Shown here piece by piece: positions 42,592 through 53,094 of a stretch of DNA of 64,000 nucleotides. Location of the stretch: positions 310,001 through 374,000 of the forward strand of contig JARWBI010000001.1 of NCBI GenBank assembly GCA_029846755.1, given 5' to 3'. The stretch comes from Falsirhodobacter flavus. GTDB taxonomy: Bacteria > Pseudomonadota > Alphaproteobacteria > Rhodobacterales > Rhodobacteraceae. The first letter of the stretch is position 1; every line of letters starts with the position of its first letter. The notes under the pieces are model-generated. The model did no database searches, was not told the DNA's origin, and saw nothing but the letters and a program-made list of their open reading frames with translations. The translations under genes were made by a program, and so were the position numbers.

Positions 42592-42619
42592 TTGACGGGG
42601 GCGGCGATTGTCCCTAAAG
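42592..42619 (+). promoter_or_regulatory. Probable rpmB promoter
   Basis: CTTGACG (-35, TTGACG at 42592-42597) and CTAAAG (42614-42619) with a 16-base spacer, a form common for ribosomal promoters in this bacterial group. It lies about 70 bases before the rpmB start. Confidence 0.5.
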
Positions 42620-42687
42620 GGGCGCAACGGAATTTCGGCGCGCTGCCTTGTTGGCGGTGCCCTTCATGTTTGTAAAGGACCAACATC

Positions 42688-42975
42688 ATGTCGCGCGTCT
42701 GCGAACTGAGCGGTAAAGGCCCGATGTCGGGCAACACCATCTCTCACGCCAACAACAAGAGCCGTCGGCGCTTTCTCCCGAACCTGAACGACGTCACGCT
42801 GATCTCGGACGTTTTGGGTCAGTCGTTCAAGCTGCGGGTTTCCGCCGCAGCGCTGCGCACGGTCGACCACCGTGGCGGTCTGGACGCCTTCCTTGCGAAA
42901 GCCAAGGATGACGAGCTTTCGGACAAGGCACTGAAAATCAAGAAAGAGATCAGCAAGGCCCAGGCCGCAGCCTGA
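42688..42975 (+). CDS. rpmB: 50S ribosomal protein L28
   Basis: 95 residues. [33 protein letters not shown] is the L28 opening in pattern, with the characteristic SHANNKSKRRF-type segment, followed by [21 protein letters not shown]. The end is longer and more basic than in E. coli, as usual in alphaproteobacteria. Preceded by AAAGGACC. Single-gene unit with its own promoter and terminator. Confidence 0.97.
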   Translation: MSRVCELSGKGPMSGNTISHANNKSRRRFLPNLNDVTLISDVLGQSFKLRVSAAALRTVDHRGGLDAFLAKAKDDELSDKALKIKKEISKAQAAA

Positions 42976-43003
42976 TCCTCGCGTTGATTTCCGTGTGATA
43001 TCG

Positions 43004-43031
43004 GGCCTCGCCATTGGCGGGGCCTTTGGCG
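43004..43031 (+). terminator. rpmB terminator
   Basis: Nine-base stem GGCCTCGCC / GGCGGGGCC (one G-U pair) around ATT at 43004-43024, followed by TTTGGCG and a short TTTT run. A plausible intrinsic terminator 29 bases after the rpmB stop. Confidence 0.6.
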
Positions 43032-43214
43032 TTTTGCCTGCTTCCCGAGCCCGACGGGTGCGGGTAAGCCTCTTCCGCCGATCCATGCGCCGCTTCTGCT
43101 GTCCGGGCGTTTGCTGGATGCGCGGAGCGGGCCGATTCCCGGCGGCCGTCCCGACGGGAGGCCGAGCCGTGCGAGCCGCGAAGCGTCACATGATTTTTCT
43201 GAGAGGACGACAGA

Positions 43215-43676
43215 ATGAAAGCCCTGACCCTTGCCGCCGCGGTGGCGCTTTTTGCCCTTCCTGCGCAGGCGCATGACGGCATCCATGTCGAGGACCCTTA
43301 TCTGCTGGTGGCGGCCCCTGCGGCGAAGACTGCCGCCGCCTTCATGCGGATCGTGAACCATTCGGGCGAGCCGGACCGCCTCGTCTCGGCCCGCTCGGAT
43401 GCGGCAGAGGTCGTGCAGACACATACGCATAGCGAGGTGGACGGCGTTATGCGGATGCGCCACGCCGAGGAGGGCTTCGCCGTGGAGGGCCATGCCGAAC
43501 GCGTGCTGGACCGATCGGGCGATCACCTGATGCTGATGGGCCTGACCCGCCCGCTGAAACCGGGCGAGACTGTGACGATCGAGCTGACCTTCGAGCGGGG
43601 CGAGGTGATCGACGTGGAGATGCCCGTGACCGACAAGACCCCCGAGGGGGCGTCCGCCGGGCATCACCACCACTAG
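43215..43676 (+). CDS. PCu(A)C copper chaperone
   Basis: 153 residues with a Sec signal (cleavage after PAQA, about residue 19). The copper-binding Met/His pattern of the family is visible: the TAAAFMRIVNHSGEPDRL strand, HTHSEVDGVMRM and DHLMLMGLTRPLKPGETV. The His-rich tail (GHHHH) may bind extra metal. Delivers copper to cytochrome oxidase in the periplasm. Stand-alone gene, 239 bases after rpmB; its 3' end overlaps the convergent gene by four bases. Confidence 0.9.
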   Translation: MKALTLAAAVALFALPAQAHDGIHVEDPYLLVAAPAAKTAAAFMRIVNHSGEPDRLVSARSDAAEVVQTHTHSEVDGVMRMRHAEEGFAVEGHAERVLDRSGDHLMLMGLTRPLKPGETVTIELTFERGEVIDVEMPVTDKTPEGASAGHHHH

Positions 43677-43972
43677 CCCTTGCAGTAAGCCTCGGCGGTA
43701 TTGCCGAAGTTGCGATACCGCTGCCAGAAAGCCGAATCGCTGTCGCGCTTGGAGATGCGGATCTCTTGCGCGGCATCGGGGTCAGCGAAGAAGCTGGCGG
43801 CCTTGCGCTGATCGCCGCCGCGCAGCGTCATGTCCGCCACCTGCTGGATGCAGGAACACATGGCGCGAGTGCCGTTGGATGCGTTCAGACAGGCGCGTTC
43901 GATCGGACCTGCCATTGCGGGGGTGGAAAGGGTGAGCGCCGCAAGCGCCACCGCGAAGGTGTGACGTTTCAT
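43673..43972 (-). CDS. Small secreted Cys-containing protein, Rhodobacterales-type
   Basis: 99 residues with a clear Sec signal (cleavage after PAMA, about 21). The mature 78 residues hold four cysteines (ERAC, MCSC, YCKG), an IQQVADMTL helix, [15 protein letters not shown] and [17 protein letters not shown]. Very similar small proteins are widespread in Rhodobacterales and often carry the label arginine transporter, which a protein this small without membrane segments cannot be. Role unknown; periplasmic. Divergent from lepA. Confidence 0.8.
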   Translation of the reverse strand: MKRHTFAVALAALTLSTPAMAGPIERACLNASNGTRAMCSCIQQVADMTLRGGDQRKAASFFADPDAAQEIRISKRDSDSAFWQRYRNFGNTAEAYCKG

Positions 43973-44144
43973 CTGTTCTGCCTTGTTCCTGCCCGGTTCG
44001 GGCTGTTATTTTCGTGGGTGGCAGTATGGCGCGGCGGGCGATTTTTTCAACGCCGCGGATGCGGGTCGCGAAATCGTGACGCGGGCGGGGCGGGGGCCGC
44101 ACTCTGCCATTGACCGGCCTTTGTTTCATGGTCATATGCGCGCC

Positions 44145-45944
<1,800 letters not shown>

Positions 45945-46289
45945 TCGTCGAAACGCGGGCCTGCAATCCCAGCCCGCGCTTCTCCGATATGCAAAGGCGC
46001 GATCCACCCGGCATTCAGGCATAAACTTGCCGTCGTTCACGCGTGGATCAGCATCGGCTTGCCGGTCGTTTTCCAAGGCGTTGAAAAGCCTGATCTTCGT
46101 TTCACCATAAGGCGCCCTTGATCGGGAAGGGCGGGGTCGGCTATTCGCGAGTGGATGAGTCCCGCTCCGGGGGGAGCGGTTGGGTCGGCCCCGCTTTTAC
46201 GGATCACCGCATAAAAGAACGCGCCCACCGGCCCGGCAGACGCGTTCAAGCGTGATCGAAATGACTGCTTTAAAAATCCGGCGCGGCGA
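45945..46289. other. Intergenic region after lepA
   Basis: 345 bases without a gene that I can support, between convergent lepA and the DUF4394 gene. It holds the lepA terminator near the start and short GC-rich repeats (CTCCGGGGGGAG around 46,168-46,180). Nothing else recognised. Confidence 0.6.
45954..45983 (+). terminator. lepA terminator
   Basis: CGCGGGC (45954-45960) pairs with GCCCGCG (45972-45978) around an 11-base loop, followed by CTTCTCC. It begins 10 bases after the lepA stop. The loop is long and the U-run poor, so termination may be partial. Confidence 0.5.
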
Positions 46290-47063
46290 TCAGTCCCCTG
46301 TCATCACCGCGATATCGATAAGATCGCCATCGACGCCCTCCAGCATGCCGACCTGCGTGGCCGCGCCCGTTTCCAGATCGACCGTATGGATGGTGCCCGC
46401 GGCGATCAGCCATGCGGTATTCGTGCCGTCCTGTGTCGTCTGGATGTCGAAGGCGGGGGTGGTGTCGCCCATCTCGATCCCCAGCTTTCCGACAGCGGCG
46501 AGCGTGCCGTCGTTCGGCGATGTCTGGCGGACCAGCGCACCGATGGTGGTGTCGATGTCATACATCGCCGTCGCTTCGGGCTTGCCGTAGGAATTGGTAT
46601 AGGCTGCCGCAGTGATCATCGGCGCCTCGCCCGCATGCATGTCATCTTCGGCGAAATGCAGCACGCCATCGACCGTGACCTCTCCGGTGTCGACGTTCAC
46701 CCGGTGGTTGGTCGTTCCCGACATCAGACGCAGCCTGTCGGCCATCGGGTTGAAGTCGACAATGACTGGACCTCCCGCCGGCAGCGGCGCGTTCATGGTC
46801 GAAAGCGCCGTCGTCGCCCCCGTGGCAGGATCAACCGTGACGATCCCACCTTCCGTCGTGACGCCGACGAGGGTGTTGTTCGCGGGGCGCAGGTCGATCC
46901 CGATCAGCCCGGCCCCGGAAATCGGAACCGTCCTGACATCGCCGGGCGCATCCGTGTCGAAGAAGACGAGCGTGTCCTGCCCCACGAGGCCGACAACCGG
47001 CGCTGCCAGCACAGGCGAGGCTGCCAGCGCGCCGGCGAAAACCGAAAGTATCAACCGTGACAT
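46290..47063 (-). CDS. DUF4394 secreted protein
   Basis: 257 residues with a Sec signal (cleavage after PVLA, about 20). The mature part is all-beta: GVTTEGGIVTVDPATGATT, VDFNPMADRLRLMSG, NVDTGEVTVDG and AMYDIDTTIGALVRQ match DUF4394, whose members are secreted, propeller-like proteins of unknown function. Divergent from an ECF sigma / anti-sigma pair and probably one of its targets. Start set by AAGGAATTTCG before the ATG at 47063. Confidence 0.85.
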   Translation of the reverse strand: MSRLILSVFAGALAASPVLAAPVVGLVGQDTLVFFDTDAPGDVRTVPISGAGLIGIDLRPANNTLVGVTTEGGIVTVDPATGATTALSTMNAPLPAGGPVIVDFNPMADRLRLMSGTTNHRVNVDTGEVTVDGVLHFAEDDMHAGEAPMITAAAYTNSYGKPEATAMYDIDTTIGALVRQTSPNDGTLAAVGKLGIEMGDTTPAFDIQTTQDGTNTAWLIAAGTIHTVDLETGAATQVGMLEGVDGDLIDIAVMTGD

Positions 47064-47273
47064 CGAAATTCCTTTCGCAATGCTATTCCAGACCCAAGAC
47101 ACGCGGAACGGGTGCATGGATGCAGGGTGGCGAAGTTTTTTTCGATCCCGATGCATCCGGGACGGCGCGGCGGGGTTCATTTTCTGCGTGAAGGTGATCG
47201 GAGGCGTGGACTTGGTGATACGAAGGGTGGCAACCTTCTTTCTGTGGGGCTCGGGCCCGGGAAAGGAGCAGCC

Positions 47274-47825
47274 GTGACACATGCCACCGGACAATGCGAA
47301 ATGGCGGACGCCCTTGCATCCTGCGCCCGAGGGAACCAGGACGGGCTGCACCGCATCGTGGAAGCGGAGGGCGGCAGGTTGATGGGCATCGCGCAGCGCA
47401 TGCTTCAACGCCGCGATCTGGCCGAGGAGGCGGTGCAGGACGCGCTCGTGCAGATATGGCACAAGTCGGGTCAGTTCCGCGCGGGCGAGGGGTCGGCGCG
47501 GGGCTGGATATTCGCCATCCTGCGCAACCGCTGCCTCAACATCCTGCGGGACGGCAAGCGCCTGTCCACGCTGGACGACGCGGCGCTTCTGGCGATGCAG
47601 GACGCGCGCCATGCTGCGGCGGTCGAGGGGCTGGACCGGCTTGACGCGGTGGCCCTGCGTCATTGCCTTGAAGGTCTGGACGACACCGCGCGGCGGTCGA
47701 TCCTGCTTGCCTATGTCGGCGGCTACAGCCATGGCGAGATTGCGGCGCTTCAGAAAGTCCCGCTGGGGACGTGCAAATCGTGGATCAGGCGCGGGCTGGA
47801 CGCGCTGCGCAGGTGCCTGTCATGA
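47274..47825 (+). CDS. ECF-family RNA polymerase sigma factor
   Basis: 183 residues from the GTG at 47274, preceded by AAAGGAGCAGCC. Sigma-2 region (MGIAQRMLQRRDLAEEAVQDALVQIWHKSGQFR) and sigma-4 region (RRSILLAYVGGYSHGEIAALQKVPLGTCKSWIRRGL) are both present and there is no region 3, as in ECF sigmas. Its stop overlaps the anti-sigma ATG. Probably transcribes this pair and the divergent DUF4394 gene in response to an envelope or oxidative signal; the promoter was not identified. Confidence 0.93.
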   Translation: MTHATGQCEMADALASCARGNQDGLHRIVEAEGGRLMGIAQRMLQRRDLAEEAVQDALVQIWHKSGQFRAGEGSARGWIFAILRNRCLNILRDGKRLSTLDDAALLAMQDARHAAAVEGLDRLDAVALRHCLEGLDDTARRSILLAYVGGYSHGEIAALQKVPLGTCKSWIRRGLDALRRCLS

Positions 47826-48502
47826 CGCGCGACATGGATGCCGAGGCCGACGCCTTCGTGCTGGGCCTGATGGACGAGGCGGATGAATCGCGCAGCATGG
47901 CCGATCTTTCGTCGGACCCGGATTGGGCGCGGGCCGTGGGACGCGCGCGCGACCGTTTCTTGCCGATCGATCTGATGGCCGATGCCGCGCCTGTGCCCGC
48001 CGATCTGGTGCAGCGCGTGACGGCGCGCCTGTCCGAAGCGCCTTCGGTCGCGGCGAACCTTCCGGGCCCCCCCCGCATGCGGCGGCTTCTTCCGGCGGCG
48101 GCGGCCATCGTGGCGCTTGCCTGCGGCATCGGCATCGGCAGCCGAATGTCGGACCCCGATCCCGTGGTCGTGGCGGTGCTTCTGGACGATGGGGGCGTGC
48201 CGCGCGCGATCGTCGAAGATTACGGCAGCGAACATGCGCGCATCCGTTTCGTCAGCGACATCGCGGTGCCGGACGGGCGCCAGATGCAGGTCTGGACGCT
48301 GCCGTCGCAGGATATGGGGCCGATCTCGCTCGGGCTTCTGGAAACCGACCGGGCAGAGCGGCTCAGCCCGCCGGATCTGCCTACCCCCGCAGGCGGCCAG
48401 CTTTACGAGATCACGCTGGAGCCGGAGGGTGGATCGCCCACGGGGCGCCCGACGGGGCCGATCTTGGCCAAGGGGCTTGCCGCCGTGCAGGACGGGGTCT
48501 GA
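47822..48502 (+). CDS. Anti-sigma factor (RskA-like)
   Basis: 226 residues, one membrane segment (LLPAAAAIVALACGIGIG, about 85-102). The N-terminal cytoplasmic part (DAFVLGLMDEADE onward) would bind the sigma factor. The C-terminal RskA-type periplasmic domain is marked by RQMQVWTLPSQDMGPISLGLL and GQLYEITLEPEGGSPTGRPTGPIL. No zinc-binding HxxxCxxC motif. Translationally coupled to the sigma gene by ATGA overlap, as usual for such pairs. Confidence 0.88.
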   Translation: MTRDMDAEADAFVLGLMDEADESRSMADLSSDPDWARAVGRARDRFLPIDLMADAAPVPADLVQRVTARLSEAPSVAANLPGPPRMRRLLPAAAAIVALACGIGIGSRMSDPDPVVVAVLLDDGGVPRAIVEDYGSEHARIRFVSDIAVPDGRQMQVWTLPSQDMGPISLGLLETDRAERLSPPDLPTPAGGQLYEITLEPEGGSPTGRPTGPILAKGLAAVQDGV

Positions 48503-48520
48503 GGGGGGCGATCGCCCCCC
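48503..48520. terminator. Palindrome between convergent genes
   Basis: GGGGGGCGATCGCCCCCC is a perfect 18-base palindrome beginning right after the anti-sigma stop and 6 bases before the pepF end, followed by TGCTTTC. Probably serves both converging transcripts as a stem, with a poor U-run. Confidence 0.55.
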
Positions 48521-48525
48521 TGCTT

Positions 48526-50340
48526 TCAGCCTTCCATCGCCTCCAACTCGTCGATGAACCCTGCGATCATCGACAGGCCCTTGTCCCAGAAGGCAGGGTC
48601 GGACGCATCCAGCCCGAACGGCGCCAGAAGCTCCTTGTGGTGCTTCGACCCGCCCGCCTTCAGCATCTCGAAATACTTGTCCTGGAAGCCCGCGTCGCCC
48701 TCGGCATAGACGGCGTAAAGCGCGTTCACCAGCCCGTCGCCAAACGCATAGGCATAGACGTAGAAGGGCGAATGGACGAAATGCGGGATATAGGACCAGA
48801 AGGTCTCATACCCGTCCATGAACTCGAACGCGTCGCCCAGCGATTGCGCCTGAACCGACATCCACAGCGCGTTGATGTCGTCGGGGGTCAGCTCGCCCTC
48901 GGCCCGCGCGGCGTGCAGCTTGCATTCGAAGTCATAGAAGGCGATCTGACGGACGACCGTGTTGATCATGTCCTCGACCTTGCCGGCCAGCAGAGTCTTG
49001 CGTTCGGCGGGCGTCTTGGCCGCGTCCAGCAGCTTGCGGAAGGTCAGCATCTCGCCGAAGACCGACGCGGTTTCGGCAAGGGTCAGCGGGGTCGATGACA
49101 GCATTTCGCCCTGATCCGCCGCCAGACGCTGGTGGACGCCGTGGCCCAGCTCATGCGCCAGCGTCATCACGTCGCGCGGTTTGCCAAGGTAGTTGAGCAT
49201 TACATAGGGGTGGACGGTCGTGACGGTGGGGTGCGCGAAGGCGCCGGGGGCCTTGCCCGGTTTCACGCCTGCGTCGATCCAGCCATCGGTGAAGAACGGC
49301 TCTGCCAGTTCGGCCATGCGCGGATCGAAGGCGGCATAGGCCTCGGTCACGGTGCGGCGCGCCTCGTCCCAGCCGATGGTGCGGGGTGTCTCGGTCGGCA
49401 GGGGGGCGTTGCGGTCCCAGACCTGGAGCGTGTCCAGCCCCATCCATTTCGCCTTCAACCGGTAATAGCGGTGCGACAGCTTGGGATAGGCCGCGACGAC
49501 GGCGTTGCGCAGCGCCTCGACCACCTCGGGTTCGACATGGTTGGACAGGTGGCGGCCGGTCTGGGGGGTGGGCATCTTGCGCCACTTGTCCTCGACCTGT
49601 TTTTCCTTGGCCAGCGTATTGTGGACGCGCGCGAACAGCTTGATGTTCTTGTCGAACACGGCGGCCAACGCCTTCGCCGCCGCCTCGCGCTTTGCCCGGT
49701 CCTGATCGGTCAGCAGGTTCAGCGTGGATTCAAGGTTCAATTCCTCGCCGTCCACGGTGAAGGTCAGGCCCGCCATGGTTTCGTCGAACAGGCGGTTCCA
49801 CGCGGCGGCCCCGACGGTGGACTGGTCGTGCAGGAACCGTTCCAGCTCGTCCGAAAGCTGGTGCGGGCGCATGGCGCGCATCCGGTCGAAGACGGGTTTA
49901 TACCGTGCAAGATCGACGTTTTCCGCCAGCAGCGCGTCCAGATGCGTGTCGTCCAGCCGGTTGAATTCAAGGCTGAAGAACACCAGCGGGGTCGAGGCGT
50001 CGGTGATTTCGTCCTGAACGTCGGCCATGAACTTGGCGCGTTCGCTGTCCATGGTGTTCTGGTAATAGCGCAGTCCGGCATAGGACATCAGCCGCCCGGC
50101 GGTCACGTCGATGCGTTCATAAAGCTGCACGCAGTCCAGAAGTTCGGTCGCGGTCAGGGCGGCCAGCTTGCCTTCGTATTTCGCGGCGAAGGCGGCGCAG
50201 GTGTCGCGCGTCCATGCCAGATCGCGTTCGACTTCGGGAGCTTCGGGCGCGGTGTAAAGGTCCGTCAGGTCCCATTCGGGCAGATCGCCGAAGCCCCCCG
50301 AGCCGAGGTTCGCGTCGAAAACGGGGCGGGGGAGGTTCAT
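48526..50340 (-). CDS. pepF: Oligoendopeptidase F-like M3 metallopeptidase
   Basis: 604 residues, cytoplasmic zinc peptidase of the PepF/M3 group that degrades short peptides. H396-E397-L398-G399-H400 is the zinc site with the third ligand Glu in TLAETASVFGE about 25 residues later. The N-terminal helical cap (LPEWDLTDLYTAPEAPEVERDL) and HSPFYVYAYAFGDGLVNALY end are typical. Start at 50340 follows AAGGATATCGC; an ATG nine codons upstream overlaps the ligase gene's end region. Next to but separate from the ligase pair. Confidence 0.95.
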   Translation of the reverse strand: MNLPRPVFDANLGSGGFGDLPEWDLTDLYTAPEAPEVERDLAWTRDTCAAFAAKYEGKLAALTATELLDCVQLYERIDVTAGRLMSYAGLRYYQNTMDSERAKFMADVQDEITDASTPLVFFSLEFNRLDDTHLDALLAENVDLARYKPVFDRMRAMRPHQLSDELERFLHDQSTVGAAAWNRLFDETMAGLTFTVDGEELNLESTLNLLTDQDRAKREAAAKALAAVFDKNIKLFARVHNTLAKEKQVEDKWRKMPTPQTGRHLSNHVEPEVVEALRNAVVAAYPKLSHRYYRLKAKWMGLDTLQVWDRNAPLPTETPRTIGWDEARRTVTEAYAAFDPRMAELAEPFFTDGWIDAGVKPGKAPGAFAHPTVTTVHPYVMLNYLGKPRDVMTLAHELGHGVHQRLAADQGEMLSSTPLTLAETASVFGEMLTFRKLLDAAKTPAERKTLLAGKVEDMINTVVRQIAFYDFECKLHAARAEGELTPDDINALWMSVQAQSLGDAFEFMDGYETFWSYIPHFVHSPFYVYAYAFGDGLVNALYAVYAEGDAGFQDKYFEMLKAGGSKHHKELLAPFGLDASDPAFWDKGLSMIAGFIDELEAMEG

Positions 50341-50385
50341 GCGATATCCTTTCGTGTCGGCCAACATGTAGGCGCGGCAGGCGCG

Positions 50386-51963
50386 CTACGGCAAGAGGGC
50401 GCGCAGATTGTCCAGCGTGTCGATCTCGGACACCGGCTTGTCGCGGCGCCAGCGGGACATGCGCGGAAAACGCAGGGCGATCCCGGATTTGTGGCGGCTG
50501 GAGGCCTGAATCCCCTCGAACGCGATCTCGAACACCTGAACGGGCGGGACGCGGCGGACGGGGCCGAACTTTTCCAGCGTGTTACGTTTGACCCAATTCG
50601 TGATCTCGCCGAATTCGGCATCGGTCAGGCCGGAATAGGCCTTGGTGAAGGGGACCAGATCGTCCCCGTCCTTCACCGCAAAGGTGAAATCGGTGAACAG
50701 CGTCGCGCGCCGCCCGCTGCCCGACTGGGCATAGATCATGACGCAATCGACGGTATAGGGGTCCAGCTTCCACTTCCACCAATCGCCCCGCTTGCGCCCC
50801 ACATGATAGGGGGCGGCAAGGCGTTTGACCATCAGCCCCTCGGCCCCCCGGTCGCGCGCCGTCTCGCGCAGGCCTGCCAGTGCTGGCCATGCGTCGAAAC
50901 TCACGGCCGGAGAGATCGCCAGCGGCAGTTGCGGCAGCCCCGCGATCAGCGCGTCCAGCCGCGCACGGCGGTCCGACAGGGGCAGGGGGCGCAGATCCTC
51001 GCCATCCTGCTCCAGCAGGTCATAGGCCAGCATATGTGCAGGCGCTTCGGTCAGCAGCTTCTTGGGCACGTTCAGCCGCCCGATCCGCTTTTGCAACTGC
51101 GCGAAGGGCAGGGGGGCGTTGTCTCCCCAAGCCAGAACCTCGCCGTCGATCACGGTGCCCTCGGGCAGGAAATCGGCCAAGGGTGCAAATTCGGGGAAGC
51201 GGTCGGTGATAAGCTCCTCGCCCCGCGACCACAGGGCAAAGGCACCGGGGCGTTTGATGAGCTGGCCGCGGATGCCGTCCCATTTCCATTCCGCCAGCCA
51301 CTCCTGCGGCGCACCCAACGCCTCGGGATCGTCCAATGCCGTCGCCAGCGCGAAGGGATAGGGGCGCGAGCCCTCGGATGCCGGATCGTTCGTCTGCACC
51401 AGCCGCGCATAGGTGGTCGTAGTCGGCGTCCAATCGCCCATCAACCGATGCGCCAGCGCGGTTTCCTCGATCCCCGTGGCCTGCGACAGTGCGCGCGTCA
51501 TCAACCCCTGCGAGACGCCCATGCGGAAACCGCCGGTGATGAGCTTGTTGAACAGGAACCGCTCGGGCGTCGTCAATCTGTCCCATGCGTCCAGGATCGC
51601 CGCCTGCCGGACATCCGCAGGCTGTCCAGTCAGCGCGATCAGGTCCGCGATCCAGTCGGCCAACGGGCGGTCGGCGGTTCGGGTGGCGGGGGGCAGGATC
51701 AGGCTGATGGTTTCTGAAAGATCCCCGACGATGGGATAGGCTTCCTCGAACAGCCAAAGGGGGATGCCCGCCGCCTCGGATGCCCAGATGCGCAGTTCGG
51801 TCGAATTGACCGCGCGTTTCGGGCGGCGGCCCGACAGAAGCGCGATGGTCCAGAGGCGGTCAGGCTCGGGCGCCTCGCGGAAATAATCGGCGAGGGCGGC
51901 GACCTTGGCATTGGTCTTGGTGGTGCGGTCCAGCACGTCGAACAGGGCAGCGAAGCGGATCAT
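50386..51963 (-). CDS. ATP-dependent DNA ligase (ligase-associated repair cluster)
   Basis: 525 residues. The N-terminal DNA-binding domain (about 1-190) is followed by the adenylation domain with lysine K227 in EWKWDGIRGQ (motif K-x-D-G-x-R) and VIDGEVLAW, then GLMVKRLAAPYHVGRKRGDWWKWK and an OB domain. This long bacterial ATP ligase is not NHEJ LigD. It is usually encoded with an MBL-fold exonuclease, an Lhr-type helicase and a calcineurin-like phosphatase, and is implicated in interstrand or alkylation damage repair. Here only the exonuclease is adjacent (ATGA overlap). Confidence 0.95.
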   Translation of the reverse strand: MIRFAALFDVLDRTTKTNAKVAALADYFREAPEPDRLWTIALLSGRRPKRAVNSTELRIWASEAAGIPLWLFEEAYPIVGDLSETISLILPPATRTADRPLADWIADLIALTGQPADVRQAAILDAWDRLTTPERFLFNKLITGGFRMGVSQGLMTRALSQATGIEETALAHRLMGDWTPTTTTYARLVQTNDPASEGSRPYPFALATALDDPEALGAPQEWLAEWKWDGIRGQLIKRPGAFALWSRGEELITDRFPEFAPLADFLPEGTVIDGEVLAWGDNAPLPFAQLQKRIGRLNVPKKLLTEAPAHMLAYDLLEQDGEDLRPLPLSDRRARLDALIAGLPQLPLAISPAVSFDAWPALAGLRETARDRGAEGLMVKRLAAPYHVGRKRGDWWKWKLDPYTVDCVMIYAQSGSGRRATLFTDFTFAVKDGDDLVPFTKAYSGLTDAEFGEITNWVKRNTLEKFGPVRRVPPVQVFEIAFEGIQASSRHKSGIALRFPRMSRWRRDKPVSEIDTLDNLRALLP

Positions 51964-52952
51964 TCGATCACCTCGATGTCTTCGGCGTCGTCGCCTTCGT
52001 ATTCCGTCTCCACCACGCCCGCGTCATAACCCTGATCCGCCAGCCAGCGGCGGAAGGGAGCGGTGTAGCCATGCGTCACGAAGACTCGCTCTGCCCCCGT
52101 CGCGCAGATCGCATCGTTAAGCCCGCGCCAGTCGGCATGGTCCGACATGACGAACCCCTGCGAGAGGCCCCTTCGCCGCCGCACCCCCCGCAGCGCCATC
52201 CACCCCGAGGCGAACGCCTGCGCCGATGGGCCGAAGCGCGAGGCCCATGGCGTGCCAAGCGCCGATGGTGGCGCAACCACCAGTGCCCCCGGCGTCACGC
52301 CCACATCCGGCCCCGCCCATGTCGTATCGGGCAGGCGCAGCCCTTGTTCGCGCAGGACACGGTTCGTCGCCTCGACCGCGCCATGGGTCAGGATCGGGCC
52401 GATGGGATCGACATTGGCGAGGATGCGCTGCGCCTTGCCCAGCGAATAGGCCCCGATGACCGACACCCGCCCCTCTGCGGCATTCGCGGCCCACCATGCG
52501 TTGATCTGCGCCATGATCGCCGCCTGAGGCTGCCAGTTGAACACCGGCAGGCCGAAGGTGCATTCACTGATGAAGGCATGGCAACGCACCGGCTCGAACG
52601 GTTCGGACAGCCCGTCGGGTTCCGTCTTGTAATCGCCCGACACCACCCAGACCTCGCCCGCGACCTCGACCCGGATCTGGGCCGAACCGGGGACATGGCC
52701 CGCCGGATGGAACGACACGTCCGCACCCCCGATCCGCCGCACCTCGCCGAAAGCCACCGTGTCCACCTTGACGCCAAGGCGGTGGCGGATGGCCGGGGCG
52801 GCAGCTTCGGTCGCCATGTATCGACGGTGGCCTGCGCGGGCATGATCGGAATGGCCATGCGTTATCAGCGCCTTGTCCACCGGCCGCCACGGGTCGATGA
52901 AAAAGCCGCCCGCCTCGCAGAAGATGCCCCTGTCGGTGAAGCTCAGAACCAT
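51960..52952 (-). CDS. Ligase-associated MBL-fold DNA exonuclease
   Basis: 330 residues, metallo-beta-lactamase / beta-CASP-like fold. Metal ligands seen in ITHGHSDHARAGH (HxHxDH), FHPAGHVPGSAQI and VVSGDYKTE, with SDHADW and VTHG in the C-terminal part. The same family is often labelled mRNA 3'-end processing factor. Its start at 52952 begins MVLSFTDRGIF, where homologues begin; upstream in-frame Mets are poorly supported. First gene of the ligase operon and divergent from the Anbu operon (142 bases between). Confidence 0.92.
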   Translation of the reverse strand: MVLSFTDRGIFCEAGGFFIDPWRPVDKALITHGHSDHARAGHRRYMATEAAAPAIRHRLGVKVDTVAFGEVRRIGGADVSFHPAGHVPGSAQIRVEVAGEVWVVSGDYKTEPDGLSEPFEPVRCHAFISECTFGLPVFNWQPQAAIMAQINAWWAANAAEGRVSVIGAYSLGKAQRILANVDPIGPILTHGAVEATNRVLREQGLRLPDTTWAGPDVGVTPGALVVAPPSALGTPWASRFGPSAQAFASGWMALRGVRRRRGLSQGFVMSDHADWRGLNDAICATGAERVFVTHGYTAPFRRWLADQGYDAGVVETEYEGDDAEDIEVIE

Positions 52953-53094
52953 ATCGCTCAGGTAGGACGCCGTTTGCCCCGGTCCACTGCCCAAAAACCG
53001 GGCAGTTGCTGCGATCTTCGGCCCCGTAAATCGCGCGCCCACTTCCCCGCCACGAAATCGCCGGATTAGACTTTGGATCAGCCGGCCACAGATC

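Noticed and set aside
43673-43972. The label arginine transporter sometimes attached to this small protein.
   Set aside because: It has a signal peptide, fewer than 80 mature residues and no membrane segments, so it cannot be a transporter by itself.
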